A stretch of 64,000 nucleotides of DNA from Rhipidocladum racemiflorum (GCA_036346355.1 CM070579.1:682001-746000), one strand, 5' to 3'. Numbered from the stretch's first letter, positions 11,305-25,837 are shown. Notes: a model not told the origin generated them from the sequence alone. Program-made: numbers and translations.

Positions 11305-11858
11305 TGTAGTCAGGCGTCCTGTCCATCCATATGACTACATTATCCAATAAATGTTGGCTGCCGTGGGTACACAACCGTATGCATCAAGCGACAAACAGCA
11401 CGTAAAATCAGTATATTCAGTTAGTGCTCAGGGTAGTTCTTCTGTAACTTCCAGGGTAGGCTTTTGGAAGGGTCAGGGCACTTGAAAAAAGAAGAGAGAG
11501 AGAAAAAATTTATATATCCCTCTCGAAAAAAAAAAGGAAAATGAATTTATCTGTAATTATTTACTGCATTGACAAAACAGGAGTGAATCATCAAATTACA
11601 TGATTAATGACCAGCTACACTAGGTAGCTTGTGATTAAGGAGAAGGAAACAGTACGGATGGGAACATGAAAGGCTAAGCGTAGGCATGCATGCATTCAGA
11701 ACCATCCGAGCTCACTGTTGCCGTCTGATTTTTGCAGCCAAAATATTCTGCACAAGTATTTTTTGCGGTTGATATGATTCTGAGGAAAGATTGGTATTTG
11801 TCAAAAATCAGAATTAATCATCAACCTGGTAAAAAAATCTGCAGAAGATATAGACTAA

Positions 11859-12100
11859 GGCCCCGTTTGGCAACTTGGAACCGGGCCGTTTCTACTAGAT
11901 TATGGAAGAAATCCAACCAAATGGGCTAAAAACGCGGAATGATTCTTCTCAGAACGTTTCTTTTTTCTTTTCACTCTGTTGTTGAATCGGTCTCAACCCC
12001 GTTCCACCTGATTCACATAATCCTACCTGAAACGTTTCTACCAAGAATCTTGAACCGTTTTCGTTTCTACTAGAATCTGGAACCGTACCAAATAGGGCCC
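11859..12100. mobile_element. MITE-like element (GGCCCCGTTTGG ends)
   Basis: The left end GGCCCCGTTTGGCAAC and the right end ACCAAATAGGGCCC are inverted. The subterminal parts also pair: ctactagattatgg with ctagaatctgg, and cgtttctac on both sides. Length is about 242 bp and there is no ORF. Termini of this kind are typical of short grass DNA transposons. I cannot define the target duplication cleanly, so the superfamily is not assigned. Confidence 0.55.
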
Positions 12101-15100
12101 AAGTAAAGGTAAATGCAAGAAAGGAAATCGACAATAGAAGTTTCATATTTGAGTTTAATTTGAATATTAGGTTTTTGGGATGATTATTGCATATCATTTA
12201 TGTGATGTGTTTTCTTTTTTTTTTTATGGTTACAGGATGTCGATGTGAGGTTATGATGATACAGAGGATGACCGGGACTAGGCGAGGTGCGCCAAAGGCC
12301 CAGACGGTCAGGGTTCGCTGGAGGATGATCGGAGACGGAGTTGCTGTGTGTGTTGAGAAGACAAGGGAATAACTGAGATGCTGACTTGGAGCTACTTATA
12401 TCAAAGAGAACCGTTTGACCGCGGTTTAGAGGATAGAGTAGCGATCAAGTTAGCTTAGTGGATAAAACCCATTTATTAGTGGGTTTTGGGTTAGCCTATG
12501 TGTGAATGGATGAATCTCAACCATTGATGAAGTTTCTTAAGGGCCAAGAAGATCATCCAAGGGTGGAGATTGCTCCTAGTGTTTAAATCAATCCTAGTCG
12601 ATTAAAGCGAAACTGATCAAAGTATTTGAGTACCATATCATAGATTAAAGCGAAAGTCGATTACGTTGCAAGATCCCTGACACGGAGGAAGAACAAGGGC
12701 TTACTCACTCCGGCTTCATCTGTCTCGTCATTGTCTTGGATGAAAGATGAATTATTAGGAGGAGAAGAAAAATGGAGATGGGTTTGGACTAAACAGCAAG
12801 TACTAAGTACATCCGGTAGGTCTTGCTAGCTTTGCTCTTTCTTCCTCCTCCTCTTTTCTTCCTTCTTTTCCGCCGTTCAAAAAGAGTTGGCGCGCGCGCT
12901 GGTCGTCTCGCTCTCCCCCCTTTTCTTTCTCTCTTTAATTACTAGCTAGTTTAATTAATTGCTCGTGTGGCGCTGAGGACTTTGGCACCACCACCGGTGG
13001 TACCAGCATTAGCTTAGTTTGGTTTGATTAACCCCCAAGGACATCCGTCATAAGGCAGTTAGTTTATGCACGGCCGATCTATCTTTGGACTCGGCAGACC
13101 GGTTTAATCTGCCACCTGCTCAAGTACTTAATTGTACCAGCACAAATTACTCTCAATTAATCCCTCTTTCTCTCTCTCTTTCTAGATCCCTGTCTGTCCC
13201 TTGCTTTCTTTCTTTCTTTCTTTCTTCCTTTCTTTCGTCAGAAATTATCAGCACTAGCTCTGTATGTATGAAAGGAGGCGCATCTTTTACTAGTCTCGAA
13301 TTAGCCGCACCTCTTGACAGCATGATTGGATTCCAATACAGAGACTGTGCTGCTTCGTGCAAATCACCCCTCTTGATCGGAGGTTGTTCTTCGTTTGATG
13401 CAGGCTAATTAACTAGAGATAATTAAGCAAGCAAGGTTTTGGTTCCTGCAGGGAGCTAGGGAGAAGCAGGCAGGCAGGAATCTTGCCGGCTGGAGCTAAT
13501 TATGGCTCTTGCCGCGGAAAATGACAGGCAAGTTTAATCGCAGATAACAACAGCTAGCAAATGCAGGGTTGGTTAACCAAAAGCGATTAATCAAGTACGC
13601 TGGCTTTGCTGCCTGCAGGTCCGCTTGCTGGTCAACTCCTCCTCGCCGTATCTTAACCACCCAAAATTCAGTTTGGGTCTAACCGGCCGGTGATCAGATC
13701 GCCGGACACCCAGTAATCAATGGAGGTTGATTAATTCAGAAGAGTAGCACTGGTTGTCCAAGCAGTTGAGGTAGAGGAGAGGCGACGACCTAAACAACAC
13801 AGGACGACAAGCTTAATTTGTCCTATTTAGCCACCTTGTACACTTTGCTTTTCGCTTCGAGCCACTCCCGAATCAAATTGAAATGCAGATAGCTTACTTC
13901 TAGCCGGTGAACAATACGTGTCGTCTACTATCGTAGATGCTCGGCACCATATCTACAGTGATAAACGAGTTGCCACGGTAATCAAGCTCGGCAGAACGAA
14001 TTACCACGGTGCTTGAGCCCGATAAGTACCCTAAGTTGGTAGGTATCTACCAAGGTAGAAGGCTAAGGTCCTGTTTGTTTAAACTTACATTTTTTTTTTT
14101 GCCTTGTAGCTTAAAGCTAGGTTTTTAGCTTAAACAGCTTAACAACAGTCCTTTTTTAATGTGATACAGGAGGTTAATTTTATCCTAACTTCAGCGACAA
14201 TAGTTTAGAATCAACCCTTAATAAGCTAAGAAAAACACCTCTCTGGTAAAAGCAACGGCTAGAACGGTAGCTTTTACGTCCTTAAAGCAACACGTAGAAG
14301 CAGTAGTCTACTGCTACTGTTCAAACACGCTGCTACTTAATTACTCTCTCTCTCTCTCTACTTAATTACTCCTCCCTCTCTCTCTCATGAGTCATGACAC
14401 GACCGTTGGGGCATAGAAGAGAGGGAGGGAGGGAGAGAGAGACGAATACCACAAGTTGGGCAGAGTAACGGCTAGAACGGGAACAAAAGAAAAACCCGGT
14501 CAAAATACGTTGAAATGGGGTAAATAAAACGAAGGGACGGACACGGAGATAGACTGAATCAAACATCGACGCCCGGGATCGATCTGGATATCGCAGGTAA
14601 CTCTTTAGCACAGAGATCTCGGCAGATGTACACGTTTTCTCGGGTACTGTAGTGATCGATCTGGACCGTCCGTTCTTCGATCCGACGGCTGGGGGTAAGA
14701 GCAAAGCAAGCGCCGAGGTACTACTGCTCACTCTGGCCACGTATAGTCGTCGATCGGATATAACGAAACTTTAACTGTTAATATCTTTTTAGATATTTAA
14801 ATTAGATACTCTCGAAAAGTACTTTCATGATATTATAAGTTTATTAGATTTTATAAATATATTGCAATAAAAACCAGCGCTGTGTCTGGAGAGTGGAGAC
14901 CGTGTCGATATTCAAAACGACAACTATTTCTGATGATGTCTAAAATGATAATTATTTGGAGACTGGATAGGTTATTGCTTTAGTAATCGTGCAGAGATTT
15001 TTGCCCGAAAAAAAAATTTTCCCATGAAAATGTTGCTCGCAGAGAGTGGCTGAAAGGACCTGCTTTAAAAACCGTGCGTTCAACGGTAAAAAAAAATAAA

Positions 15101-15829
15101 AAGAGGAAGAGGAAGAGGGTTTTTTCCCCTTGTCGTCAGCTCGTTTCTTCTCCGGCTGGTATTTTGTAGCGTTTTTCTGGCATGCTTCTCTCCGGGGATT
15201 ACTCAGAGCCGTCTGATCATGTGCTGTAGCACGAACGGACGGTATCAGACGCTGCTTGCATACATGATAGACAAAGATCCTCTTTGGGACAGTTTCTACT
15301 TAAAAAAAAATCGAATTATTTGCCAAATGAGATGATTTTGGACAGTTTCTTCTCCAATCTGACGTTATCCTCTACATAGAATCAGAATCCGGATGCTAGA
15401 TGATTCTCGTCGACCTGATTCTCCAACTCTACGCGCAGCAGTCCCGATCCGGTTCTCGCACAATAAAAAACAACAGTTTTTTTCTCTCTATAATCCAGAA
15501 TTTGCACGATCACGTGCTCTCCCAAAGTGGGGCCATACTCGCAATCTGGCAATGCATGCATGCACTGCCGCCATGGCAATCACGGCCAGCCCAGCTAGTC
15601 GACAAGGAAGAGAAGAAGAAATCATGGAATACCTACTGCTGCCCCCATTGGCACATTAGCGAGCAGGGACAGACAGCACAAGCCATGAACCCATGCCATG
15701 CCTGCCTGCCTAGGATGTGACCACCATAAACATACATTTACATCGGTAGGTAGGTTAACCAACAAAGCCCTTCTCCTTGGCGACTTCTCCAAGCTGCGAG
15801 CTCAACTACTCCCTGGATCCTATTTTAAT

Positions 15830-15999
15830 TTTACATAAAAATTAAAGTTACAATAAAACCAAAAAATATATAAAAAGAAACAGCAACCCAAAAATTTTGA
15901 AGCAAACGAAGGGATAAGTAATCATTATCTACCTTTTATTCATGCTTTAATAGTTGTGTAGTAACTTTTAAGAGGAAGAGCATAGAAACACCTCTCAAC
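15830..15999 (-). repeat. Dispersed short repeat
   Basis: The block gggataagtaatcattat ... gaggaagagcatagaaacacctct is homologous to 46667-46757 in the chaperonin intron and, inverted, to 5692-5790 and 6172-6270. It is preceded by AT-rich sequence (taattttacataaaaattaaag). It looks like a MITE family of which this is a longer, diverged copy. Confidence 0.55.
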
Positions 16000-18183
16000 A
16001 ATTAATCCTCGTATTCATTTCCAAATGATATAAACCGTCCCTAAATGTCTGTGCAAAAACCATTCCATTTCTTAAAAAAAAAAAGAAAGAAAGAGAAGCT
16101 TCAAACCCACCACACCAATCTTTTTCTCCACTGAAAAAAATAAGAATATTAGTATTTGACAGCACTTTAGTCTTGCTGTCCCCCGAGGGCCCTGTAGTTT
16201 AGTATTTGTAAACACATCATCATCGAGTACGAAGTCCAACCGGCATCATCAGACGTAATCAATAATTGAATTATTGGGTAGGAAAGTCGCACATCTAGAC
16301 GACCACCCCCCCTCCCCCCCAACCCCCAACCCAATTTTTTTTTTTTTTTTTTTTTTTGTTCTTCGCGCCATAGCAAACGAAGCTTAGCTGATTTATTACT
16401 CTTGAATGATATGCATTACTCTAATCTACTTTAATAAATAATATTATAAATAATAATTGATAGAGATATGCAAACAAAAGAAAAGAAAGGTTAAAGGTTG
16501 TCTCGAATCTGTACGATAAGATTTAGTAAAAACTAACGGGAGTGTATAGGTTTCTTCCGGATGTTTTTGTTTTAAATAGCATCTAAATTTTGGACCGTAG
16601 GATTAAAAATCCAATTGTTAGATCAAATCATAGAATCGGATGTAATCGATACTCCCGAATCTCAACAATGATTCAATGCTCTCATATTTGGGTGATTTCA
16701 GCGAAAATAAACATATGTTTATCAAATCCCAAAACTAAAATGACATGTATTAAGAAGCGAGGGAGCAGCACAAAATAAGTACCTCTTGTAATGACCCGGC
16801 TGTGTGGATGCTACCGAGTTGACCACGAGTACTACCATGCACGGCCAGTAGAGTATCAGCATCGAATTAATACGGCCGCCGTAATGCCGACGTCGAGACC
16901 TACACCTGACCCGATGCGTACGTCGAGGCGGCTGGACATGGACAGATGCGTAGACCTCCATGAACGCTTGTATGTATGCATTCTTCTTCTTCTTCATTCT
17001 GCTGTGGATTGGCCGCAGCTTTGTTCTCCTAAACCGTCGATTAGGCTGAGTCGTCTGTTGACTTTTGATGGCTGGCTGCTGATGAGGTGAGAGATTATTC
17101 TCCGGGCAGTTGAAGACAGCAAGAACATGCTAGCAAAAATCTCTTGCGGATAGCTGATCCCAGCAAACCGGAGAGCAACCAGTGCTTAATTTTGTCATGA
17201 TGCTGTTTTGTTAACGCTAATTTCTTTCTTTCTTGTGCAGAGGTTGCGGTATGTGTGTCAGATGCTCATCAGATACCATGCACATACAAACAAGAAAAGA
17301 AGAAGAAGAAATCCAGACCTCTACGGAGTAATGTATGATCTATATATATATATATCCTCTTTGTGCTGATGTTTAGGCTTTACAAACCGGTGCAAGTACA
17401 AAGTGTTTATATACTCCAGCAAATGCAATGATCGATCAGCTGATGAAGTCAGAAGGAACTCCTTTGGCAAGAATTAGAGGGTGTCTCGAACAGTTTACAA
17501 TAGCCGCTGCAAGCCCTCATCATTAGGCAGGGAAAGTCATTAGCATGGCGTCACACTGGAAAATGCTGCTAAAACCAATCCATGATGTGCCTCCGATAAC
17601 GACAAGATCTGAATTTTTCCTCCCAAGAGAGTTGGTCAAGAATGTTTAATGGAGATCAGGCAGGCGTAAAGCTGGGCCGTGTGTGACGACGAGCAGAACG
17701 CCAAAAACAAAAAGGGGCAATCGCATGTTGTGGCTAGCATTTGTGCAACTTTAAAAAAGAAGAGAAAAAAAGCGTAGTAGATGAAGCACCCCTCTGATAA
17801 CAATGTCGCGCCGCTGAGAAATGGCAATGGATGCCGTATGAAAGGCAAGCCACACCGGAGTAGAGCAAACACTAGCAAGGTTACAGATACTTGGTTTATT
17901 TCACTCTACACAATCACATTTTCGACAGAAATCACGAAGCTTGACTGCTAGAGATTTTCGGTGGGTGATGAACAAAGAAACATATCACAATTGTCTTCCA
18001 AGCAAAAGAATAACACATTAACAACTAGCACACTCCTCTACCACTATGTCATCATCATCATGCATCAAAGGGGCAAAGCACCGAATTAACAGTGTCACTG
18101 AAACATGGACAAGAAACAAGAAAGAAGAACAAACACGACCTCCACAGCAATGCAAATCTTTCATCCCGGAGCCCATTTAATCA

Positions 18184-20529
18184 TCATACCCTCCCCCTTC
18201 CTTCGCCCGAGTCAGCAACCGCGCTCATGCCTTCCCCTTTCTCCATGCCAAGTCCACCCAGCCTCTTCTCATCTTCCATTCCCTTCAGATGCCCGGCGGC
18301 CTTCAGCGCCCCAATGTTGCTGACATTGCCAAAGATCAGCACAATGATGCCGAGGAAGCTGCCCAGGAATGCGGCAGCAAATGATCCTCCCGCACGTCCA
18401 GGGCCAGCCGATGCAGCTGCGAAGCCAATCATCGCACCGATGCAGCGCACAAATGCATACCAGACGGCAAAAGCACCCTCCTTGCCTGGCGGTGAGGCGT
18501 CGAGCAGCAGGATACGACCAAATGAGTACAGCACACCATTGGCTGTGCTCTGGACAAGGGCGATAACAATGATGTGAGCAGCCCTCCACCTGTGGTTCTT
18601 GAAGTAGAACCCAGCACCCGATACGAATAGGCAGATGATGAACCCAAGCAGCTGCATGCGAACAGCATCAGCACGGATGATGATCTGGATCGGGTGGAGC
18701 AGTGGAAGTGATATCAAGGGGAACAGGAAGTAGAGGATCCACAGCACGAGCACAAGGACTGGCTTGATGCAAACACCGCCAATAGCATACAGCGTGCCAC
18801 TGGTGAAGATGCACATTGTGGCAAAGGATGACAAGAACACTGCAACCAAGCTTCCAATGGCCTGTGGATAACGCGCAAGGGTCATGCTGTAGCTGAGCTT
18901 GGTGAAAAAGTTGGGCTCAAATGCAGTGGTGGGCGATGAGCTGCTGGGCCGGTTTGTGAAGAGGCCATGGCAGATGCCAATGAACCAGATGAGACCACTG
19001 AAGATTGAGACAACCCAAAGGCCAGTGAGCTGGTCAGTACGCCGTAGCATGTGGTACATGAACGCAGCCATGAGCGCTGCCCCAATACCGCCTATGGCAG
19101 TGCAGTACAGAGTGAGCTGGCTGGCAGCAGCGCGACGGCGAAGCACAAGGTGCTTGCCCGAGTCATGCGCGGCAAGCCCACGGATCATGAGTCCGAGATT
19201 GCGGGTGTGCACGGCCTCAGCAACAATGATGGATGCAGCAATGAAGAGGATGTAGAAGAGGAACACCCAGACAGTCTTGAAGAAGCCAGTTAGGAGGCAG
19301 AAGAATGAGCCAAACGATGTGGCGGCGATGAGGATGAGCGACTGGTACTGGCCGCGGTCAAGGTGGTGCGCAGCCTGGGTGAGGATCGGCGCAGCGATGA
19401 TGATGCCGATTGCCCATGATAGACCACTCCAGCCCAACGGTGACAGCCGGGATCCATCGATGGCAATGGAGTGCTTGGTCAGCCTCTGGTACCTGCCCAC
19501 AATTCACAAACTTGGTGTGACCATGGATCGTTGGGTTGAAAATGCACAAGTAAAGATGGCATGACATGAACTTTGCTTAGTAAAAACTGCAAGGGATCAT
19601 AACAGAAGTGTGAGCATAAACCGCCGGTGCACGCACATTGCCCGGTGAAAATTACAGTGCCAGACTTCACATTGCCCAGTGAAAATTACAGTGCAAGACT
19701 TCCTAGGGTGGATGTAAGATTAACCCATTAGGAATGAAGATTTGTGAGTTGGGTTGTCAATGTTCACACATTAATGTATCAACGATCTGCCTTTGCAATC
19801 AAGGGCAGCTAGTTGGCCCTATGCAATTTAAGCATGCCATGCTGTGGCACACCTACCAGTTGGCTGGACCTGCAGTTAGCAATCAACAACATTTGGGGTA
19901 AAAGCAAAGAGCTGTTCTGTAATTGCCAACGGTTAGGGGCCTCCTTTCCTGTTCAAAAGAAAAGAAAAGGGAGGGGGGGGGGGGGGGGTCCAGGCCGAAG
20001 AGAAGAGGCAAAAGCATGAGCCTGCTTTTGCTCACTCTTTTTCTTGGTTCTATCAAAAGTGAGACAAAAGCAATATGACCCCCCAGCTATACACACTTCT
20101 ACCACACCAGATCTTTCGGCCAAGAAAAATGTAATCTCTATTTGGCTATATCTCCTATACAAAACACTGCACAGATTGCAAAAGAAAATTTGTACCACTG
20201 CTTGAAATGAAATAGTAGTATGCACACTATTTGAAGCAGGGGAGCAAGTTTCAGAGGCCATATTTAATGAGATACACAGGCCTCCTCTTGGCACCTCATA
20301 AATTTCACACTTATGGCCCTCCACTGCCTGCTCAGTACTACTCTTTTCGATCTCATCACCTAATGTTGCTCAATGTTCACAAATTTTTAAATGAATTTTA
20401 CACAGGCACCCCTAACAATTCCTTGTTTGACCTTGTCCTCCCAAGAAATCTCGTGACCCTCACCAGCGCGGAGCTAACAAAAAGAAACTGACAAAAAAAC
20501 AAGATGTAGGAGTAGTATAATACCATGTC

Positions 20530-20564
<35 letters not shown>

Positions 20565-22027
20565 TCTAATCTAAAGAGAAAAACTTGAGGGTATGGGAGA
20601 TGGCCTCACTGAACTAATATCTAGAACCAAACAGTAGCAACTTTTGGATCTTTGTACAAGAATCTCTTATCTGCTACCAATAATGGAGAGCAAGGTAACA
20701 CGGAATCTCTCAGGAATCACGCCTTATTTCTTTTAGGATTTGTGCATATACGCCACCACATATACACTACATGCAGGGGGGGGGATCTTATCTTTGTACT
20801 GCACCACAGTTTCTTTTTCGCATTTAGAGTAGTGGACAGACAGGGAAATACAAGAGGCAAACAAGAGTGAAGTAGTACAGGATCACAGCATGGAGGAGGA
20901 GCAGCCAAAACAAGTTGATAGCCTCAAACCAAAGAACCAGAGCAGGGAGAGCATGGCGATAAAAGCAGAGTAAAAAAGGAACAGCTGTTCGAAGTGCGCT
21001 ATGCTTGCTCGTTTGCAAAACAAAACAAGAACATTTTTTTTAAAGAAGAAATCAGGTGGAAACACCAAAAGCAGACACCAGCTGATAGAGCTCTTGGGCA
21101 GGATAAACACTAGAAAAGTTAAACCTCTACAGGCAAAATCACTGCTCGCCAGCTCGAAGTTCCAAAATAAAGAGAGGAAAGATTACTAGCTTCCATAAAA
21201 ATAAACACTTGGAAGACACATCTAGCTTAGCTGAGAACCATTCTAACTCATGCTCTCGTGGTTCTTTGGGAGCAAATCGGGGGAAAGAAGAATACATCAA
21301 GAAGAAAACAAACCACCAAACCACCGAGAAAGAAACGAACTGAAACACCCATCAGAACTCAAAAGGGTCCCCAAAAACTCGCAACAAAACCCTCCAGGAA
21401 AAACGGCAGCAGGATGTGGAAAGAAAACAACCATGGATGGAGCTCAGAAAAAAATAAGGAGGGGGGGAGAAGAGAGAGAGAGAAAGAAGCAGCAGCTCAG
21501 AAATGGAAACAAGGTAGAAGGGAGGAAGAGGAAAGGAGTGGGTCTGCGGCTTACATGGACATCTCATGGATGGAGCACGTAGCGCCCTTGAGGGTGTACT
21601 TGGGGTCCGGGGTGAAGTCGGAGGAGGGGAAGGCGACCTGCGTAACGATGGCAGGGAACAGCACCGGCAGCAGGAGGTGGGTGATGAAGTAGGAGCAGAA
21701 GCCGTACAGGTACCACCCCACCAGCTCCACCATGGCCGGCGGCTCCTCCGGCATCACGTACGCCGGCGCGGCCGGCTCCCTCCGGTACGCCTCCCTCACG
21801 ACCTGGATCTCCCTCGTCGTCTCCTCCCCCGGCGGGCCGCCCCCACCCCCGTTGTTCCCGCCTCCCCCGTTACCCGCACCGTTCTTACCTCCGCCGTTCT
21901 TGGGAACGGCCGCCTTCTCCTTCTCCTTAACAGCCGCCGCCGCCGCCGTCGCCGCCTTCTCCTTGTCCTCCTTCTCCAGCGCCTCCCGCATGCTGCTCCG
22001 AGGCTGCGGCAATGGCTGCTCCGACAT
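18184..22027 (-). CDS. MFS-like multi-pass membrane protein (Atg22-like?)
   Basis: Two exons: 21555-22027 and 18184-19492, with an intron at 19493-21554 (donor GTAAGC, acceptor GGGCAG). The splice joins ...EMS to MYQRLTKH and gives 593 residues. Residues 1-95 are soluble: a charged, Ala-rich stretch, then a Gly/Asn-rich linker. The first membrane-like segment contains GWYLYGFCSYFITHLLLP. About ten more hydrophobic segments follow, a loop contains LLDASPPGKEGAFAVWYAF, and a short charged Gly-rich tail ends the protein. The GWYLYGF opening and the P-P-G-K-E-x-x-F loop recall MFS/Atg22-type vacuolar effluxers, but the similarity is distant and the substrate is unknown. Stop TGA at 18184-18186. 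The leader contains GA/CA microsatellites at 22067-22094 and 22211-22265. The gene appears intact. Confidence 0.75.
19493..21554 (-). other. Intron of the membrane-protein gene
   Basis: A 2062-bp intron with canonical ends. It contains a G-run at 19972-19988, a GA microsatellite at 20525-20562 and otherwise unstructured AT-rich sequence. The open frames inside it show no coding features. Confidence 0.7.
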
Positions 22028-22200
22028 TGCTCCTCCCTCTCTCCTTTAAGCAGCTACCACCCAACCAAGAGAGAGAGAGAGAGAGAGAGAGAGCTACTTG
22101 TGTGTGAGCTACGAGGGGGGTGGTTCTTACTTCTTTTGAGGAGTTCTTGGGTTTGGTTTCCTTGGGGTAAAGCTAGCTGGGTAGCTAATGGAGGTAGAGG

Positions 22201-22266
22201 CCGGGAGGGTGAGACACACACACACAGAGTGAGAGAGAGAGAGAGAGAGTGTGTGTGTGTGTATGT
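22201..22266. repeat. Compound CA/GA/GT microsatellite
   Basis: A run of CA repeats, then GA repeats, then GT repeats, immediately upstream of the membrane-protein gene leader. CA and GT halves could pair. Together with the GA tract at 22067-22094 this marks the gene's 5' region. GA-rich leaders are common in plant promoters. Confidence 0.8.
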
Positions 22267-25200
22267 GTTTGTGTGGGGGAAAAAAGGTAGCGGATTTGAA
22301 AGCTGGGAATGAAATGGGGTTTTGGGAGGGGGAGAGGGGTGCTGGACTGGGCTGGAGGTGGTGTGGAGTTTGCCATTTCAGCTTGGCCAATGGAGGAGCC
22401 GTTTTATGGGGGTGGGGTTCTTCTGCTAGGGGGACCAACAAGGGGGTGCACACTATTTGGTGTTATGAGTTGGCCTAGGGCTTTGTTTGGGCTGGGGGTG
22501 TGTGACGGTCGGTGTCGTCGTGCACACCGACGATATCTTCTCTTATATGTTCTTTTGTGTTTTGTACCGTGGTTTTATACGATAAGGTATATAAAAATGT
22601 GCCTATATGAGTCATTTTTAGCATATGGCAACAGAGGAATTCACAACTCTTCGTTCTAAAACAGTGACGATGGACTCTTGGTATTTTATGGGGTATACAT
22701 GAGAACAAAAATAGAGTTGGTTGGTTTTGTAATTAGCAAACAAGGTGAAGTATGAATCGCTGGCAAACAAGGACAACCACTCTGTTTTCTTCCATATGTG
22801 ATTGCACCTCGTAAAACTTACGATTAATTTAAATTTTTTGCTGGTAGCTAAACAACTATTACATGAAACCAACATCTACAACAACATATCGTGCTACATA
22901 TTAGTACAGCATATATTTTATAGTGTATGGTCAACCACGCAGAATGCACACATTTAACAGTATGATTACCACGGGATATAAAATGTCGCAGCCGAGGCCG
23001 TTTTCCGGAGCCATGGCATGGGGACCCCTAGCAGTTCCTGGTAAAAGAGGAAGAGAGAGCTTTGGATGCCCGGCTTCATTTCCCTTGCCCTATCCCCTAG
23101 GAGACCGCCCCATCCGGGGGGGGAGGGGTCACTGCTTTGAGAATGGGAAGTTTTGTTGTTTTACAACAACAGCCTTGTTCTTCTTCAATCCGCCAAGCAC
23201 ATCTCCTCTCGTGCCGTCCATCAGTCCATGGGATGGGAATAGGGTTTTATGATACTCTCAACCATCTATCTATCTATCCATCTATCTATCCCTTTTCTTT
23301 TCTTCATCACAACCCGTATTTCTCATGCAAGCCATGTTTTGTTTGCAAAACTGCAACATGCATCTCTCTCTCTTCCTCTCTCTCTGGCTTTTCATGTTTA
23401 CCGGTCACCATGCTCGGTGGCGGTGGGTGTGCAAGGTGAACGAACACACACGGCCGTCGTCACATCCCATGACGGCAACCTTCATCCCATTGTCATGATA
23501 AAAGAATCGACGATAAAGATGACTCTGCCTAATAGCAACGTTTTTAAGCAGGCGTGTGAGCGAAACATGTTTCTAGCTTGCATCCAACTGCTCGATGACG
23601 GACAGCGATACGTTGCGATGCGATCATCAGCATGTCACAGGCCACGGTCATCCAAAAGCCATCTGCGTGAACAACATGTATGCGTTATAATACAACGCAA
23701 AGAGGAGATCAGGTTAAGATTTTCGTGACAATGACGGGCAAAAAAAAAAAAAAAAAAATTACAGGTGTTGTGCTCCAGAGGACACACGAGCATACGTGCA
23801 CATGAAGCAGCGTCACTGCCTTTCTAGGGCCATGTGGATTTCATGTTAACGTCTCCATGAAATTGGAACATTTGAGACGTGAAAGTGAATTGACGCTGGT
23901 TTTTAACCTTACCCCCAATTAGGACCCTACCATGTGTATTCATGCATGCCGCTGCTCCGAGCAGCCAGCCAGGTCACATGTGTTAGCTCAAGCTAAACTC
24001 TCCTCCAGTTTAGTTTTCCTGCCTGGTTGAAGCAAGAACGCTACACCTACTACCACTATTACAGAACAGAGATAAGGACGACGACGACGAGCCTCTTGGA
24101 ACGTGGGGATTTCACAGAAAACAGTTGGATTAATTCCAGCAAGAATCGGGAGAAATTCTTATATTCCAAACACATTGCTCGATCAAGAATGAAGGTAGGC
24201 AAAATCACCCAATCTAAAAAAAAATGCTGAAAGCAGACGCAAAAGAGACCATCAGGAGAAGCCCTGTATTTGCCTGCTCATTTGTGTTTGGGGTCCAAGA
24301 ACGTTGGTTGGTGTTCTCCCGTGCCTTTACAGAGGAGGAGGAGGAGCCGTCCTCTTGGATTCCAACAGAGCAAGAAAAGGGCAGAGAGAGAGAAGAGAGG
24401 AGAGAGAGGGAGGAGGGAGGGGTTTTGGTTCTGCAATGATGCTGGCATGCCGCGGCAGCCCAGCCAGCGAGCCAGCCAGCGCTAGCTTTCTTTCCCGGGC
24501 GGCCCTTTTGACTTGGAAGCTGGATTGAAAACCACTCTCCTCTCTGCCTTTTGCCCCCCCAAAACTTATCACTATTTGCACAGAAAGGCCCCCCTTGCCC
24601 TCACACAGTCACACTCTCTCCCCCCTTAGCTTTTTACCCTGCTAATCATATGCAAGCCCTGACAGCTGTTCTTGCTGTTCCCCAGGACCCCAAAGTACCC
24701 TAATTGTTAGAAAAAAAAATAAACTAAAGATAAAAACAACTCATCTTGCTAGTAGGAGTAGCAGCAAAATATCCATTTGTTTTTTTCCTTCTTGTTGGTG
24801 GGAAAGACAGGCTAGGCTACTGTACCACTGCCTGGCTGTGCTAGCGAGCAGGTAATGTACATGTGGGAGGTAAGGTTTTCCTCCCTGTCTTAGGTTTTTG
24901 CTCATCCGAGAATACATTGCAGAGCTCTCTCTCCAATATTTTCTCTCTTTTGTGCAGGTCAGGGTCACCTCCTCCCAGCTCGACATCTTGGGTTGGAGAA
25001 GCATTCCATTTTACATGTTGGCTGCAATGATGGCTGCTAGCTCATGCGGCACGTATCGATGTCCCGCTGGAACCAACCGAAGCCAACAATTGATAGGCAC
25101 CCAAAATACAGATCGATCTTGTGAAATAATACAGTATATACCCCCATTCTGAAACCACCAGTGTCTCCTCACCGTTGATTTCCCCGTCGAAGTTAGAAAA

Positions 25201-25837
25201 ACCTGACAGATGGTATCCTACCTGTTGGGCTACATCTGGGGCCACCCCAACTCCTCGTTGGTAGTGTAGAATATACTTCATCGGTCAAGAAAAATAGGAT
25301 ATATTTTAACTTTGCACAGAGATAAAAAGGAGATAATGAAATTAAGAAAGAGAAAATGACTTGGATGCTGCTCGTAATCATGTTAGGAAGATGAGAACGA
25401 ATACGTGTATGATAATAGAGAGAATAAATAGGAGTACAGTAGAAAAAACATCATTACATTTACATATAAATTTTATATTCTCGGTAAAATCATTTAAAAT
25501 ATAGACTTTATATTTCTCAATAGAGGGAGCTTTGAGTACAATTCACATGGCTAGCATTAGACCGCACGATACTGGGAGAAGATACTGCAAGAAAAAATGA
25601 ATACTCCGGTATTCTTTGTCCCTTTCCAACGGCCACAACTGGCACTAGACGTTATAGTCCGGCTCAAGTACACAACGTACAATGCCCAGGTGGCACCAAA
25701 GATGGCCGAGAAAGATTTTGATTTTCTCCTCATCAAGAATATCCTCAGAATTGTCCAATTGGTGGTTTCCGTTGATATATGTTCTACTGCATTAAGACTA
25801 CAACATAAATAGCCACGAACTTTGTGGCTGTGTCCAA
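22267..25837. other. Upstream region and gene-free interval
   Basis: Bases up to about 22450 probably belong to the minus-strand gene's promoter. Beyond are a CTAT tract near 23264-23290, an A-run at 23742-23758 and a GA-rich block at 24380-24420. Acceptor-like pyrimidine tracts ending in tgcag occur near 24957, but no ORF with protein features follows. I cannot support a gene. Confidence 0.5.

Larger units (their letters stand above)
11305..18183. other. Long interval without a supported gene
   Basis: I read both strands and found no protein family. It holds MITE-like pieces (11859-12100, and a partial one starting ggtcctgtttg near 14068), a TTTC tract at 13204-13235, a C-tract/T-tract at 16309-16347 and the dispersed repeat at 15830-15999. 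Bases 17880-18183 are probably the 3' UTR of the minus-strand membrane-protein gene. Confidence 0.5.

Noticed and set aside
13085..13408. 107-codon plus-strand frame
   Set aside because: Built on TCTC and TTTC simple repeats; no domain and no coding bias.
21566..22312. 248-codon plus-strand frame
   Set aside because: Antisense shadow of exon 1 of the membrane-protein gene plus its microsatellite leader; Arg-rich low complexity.
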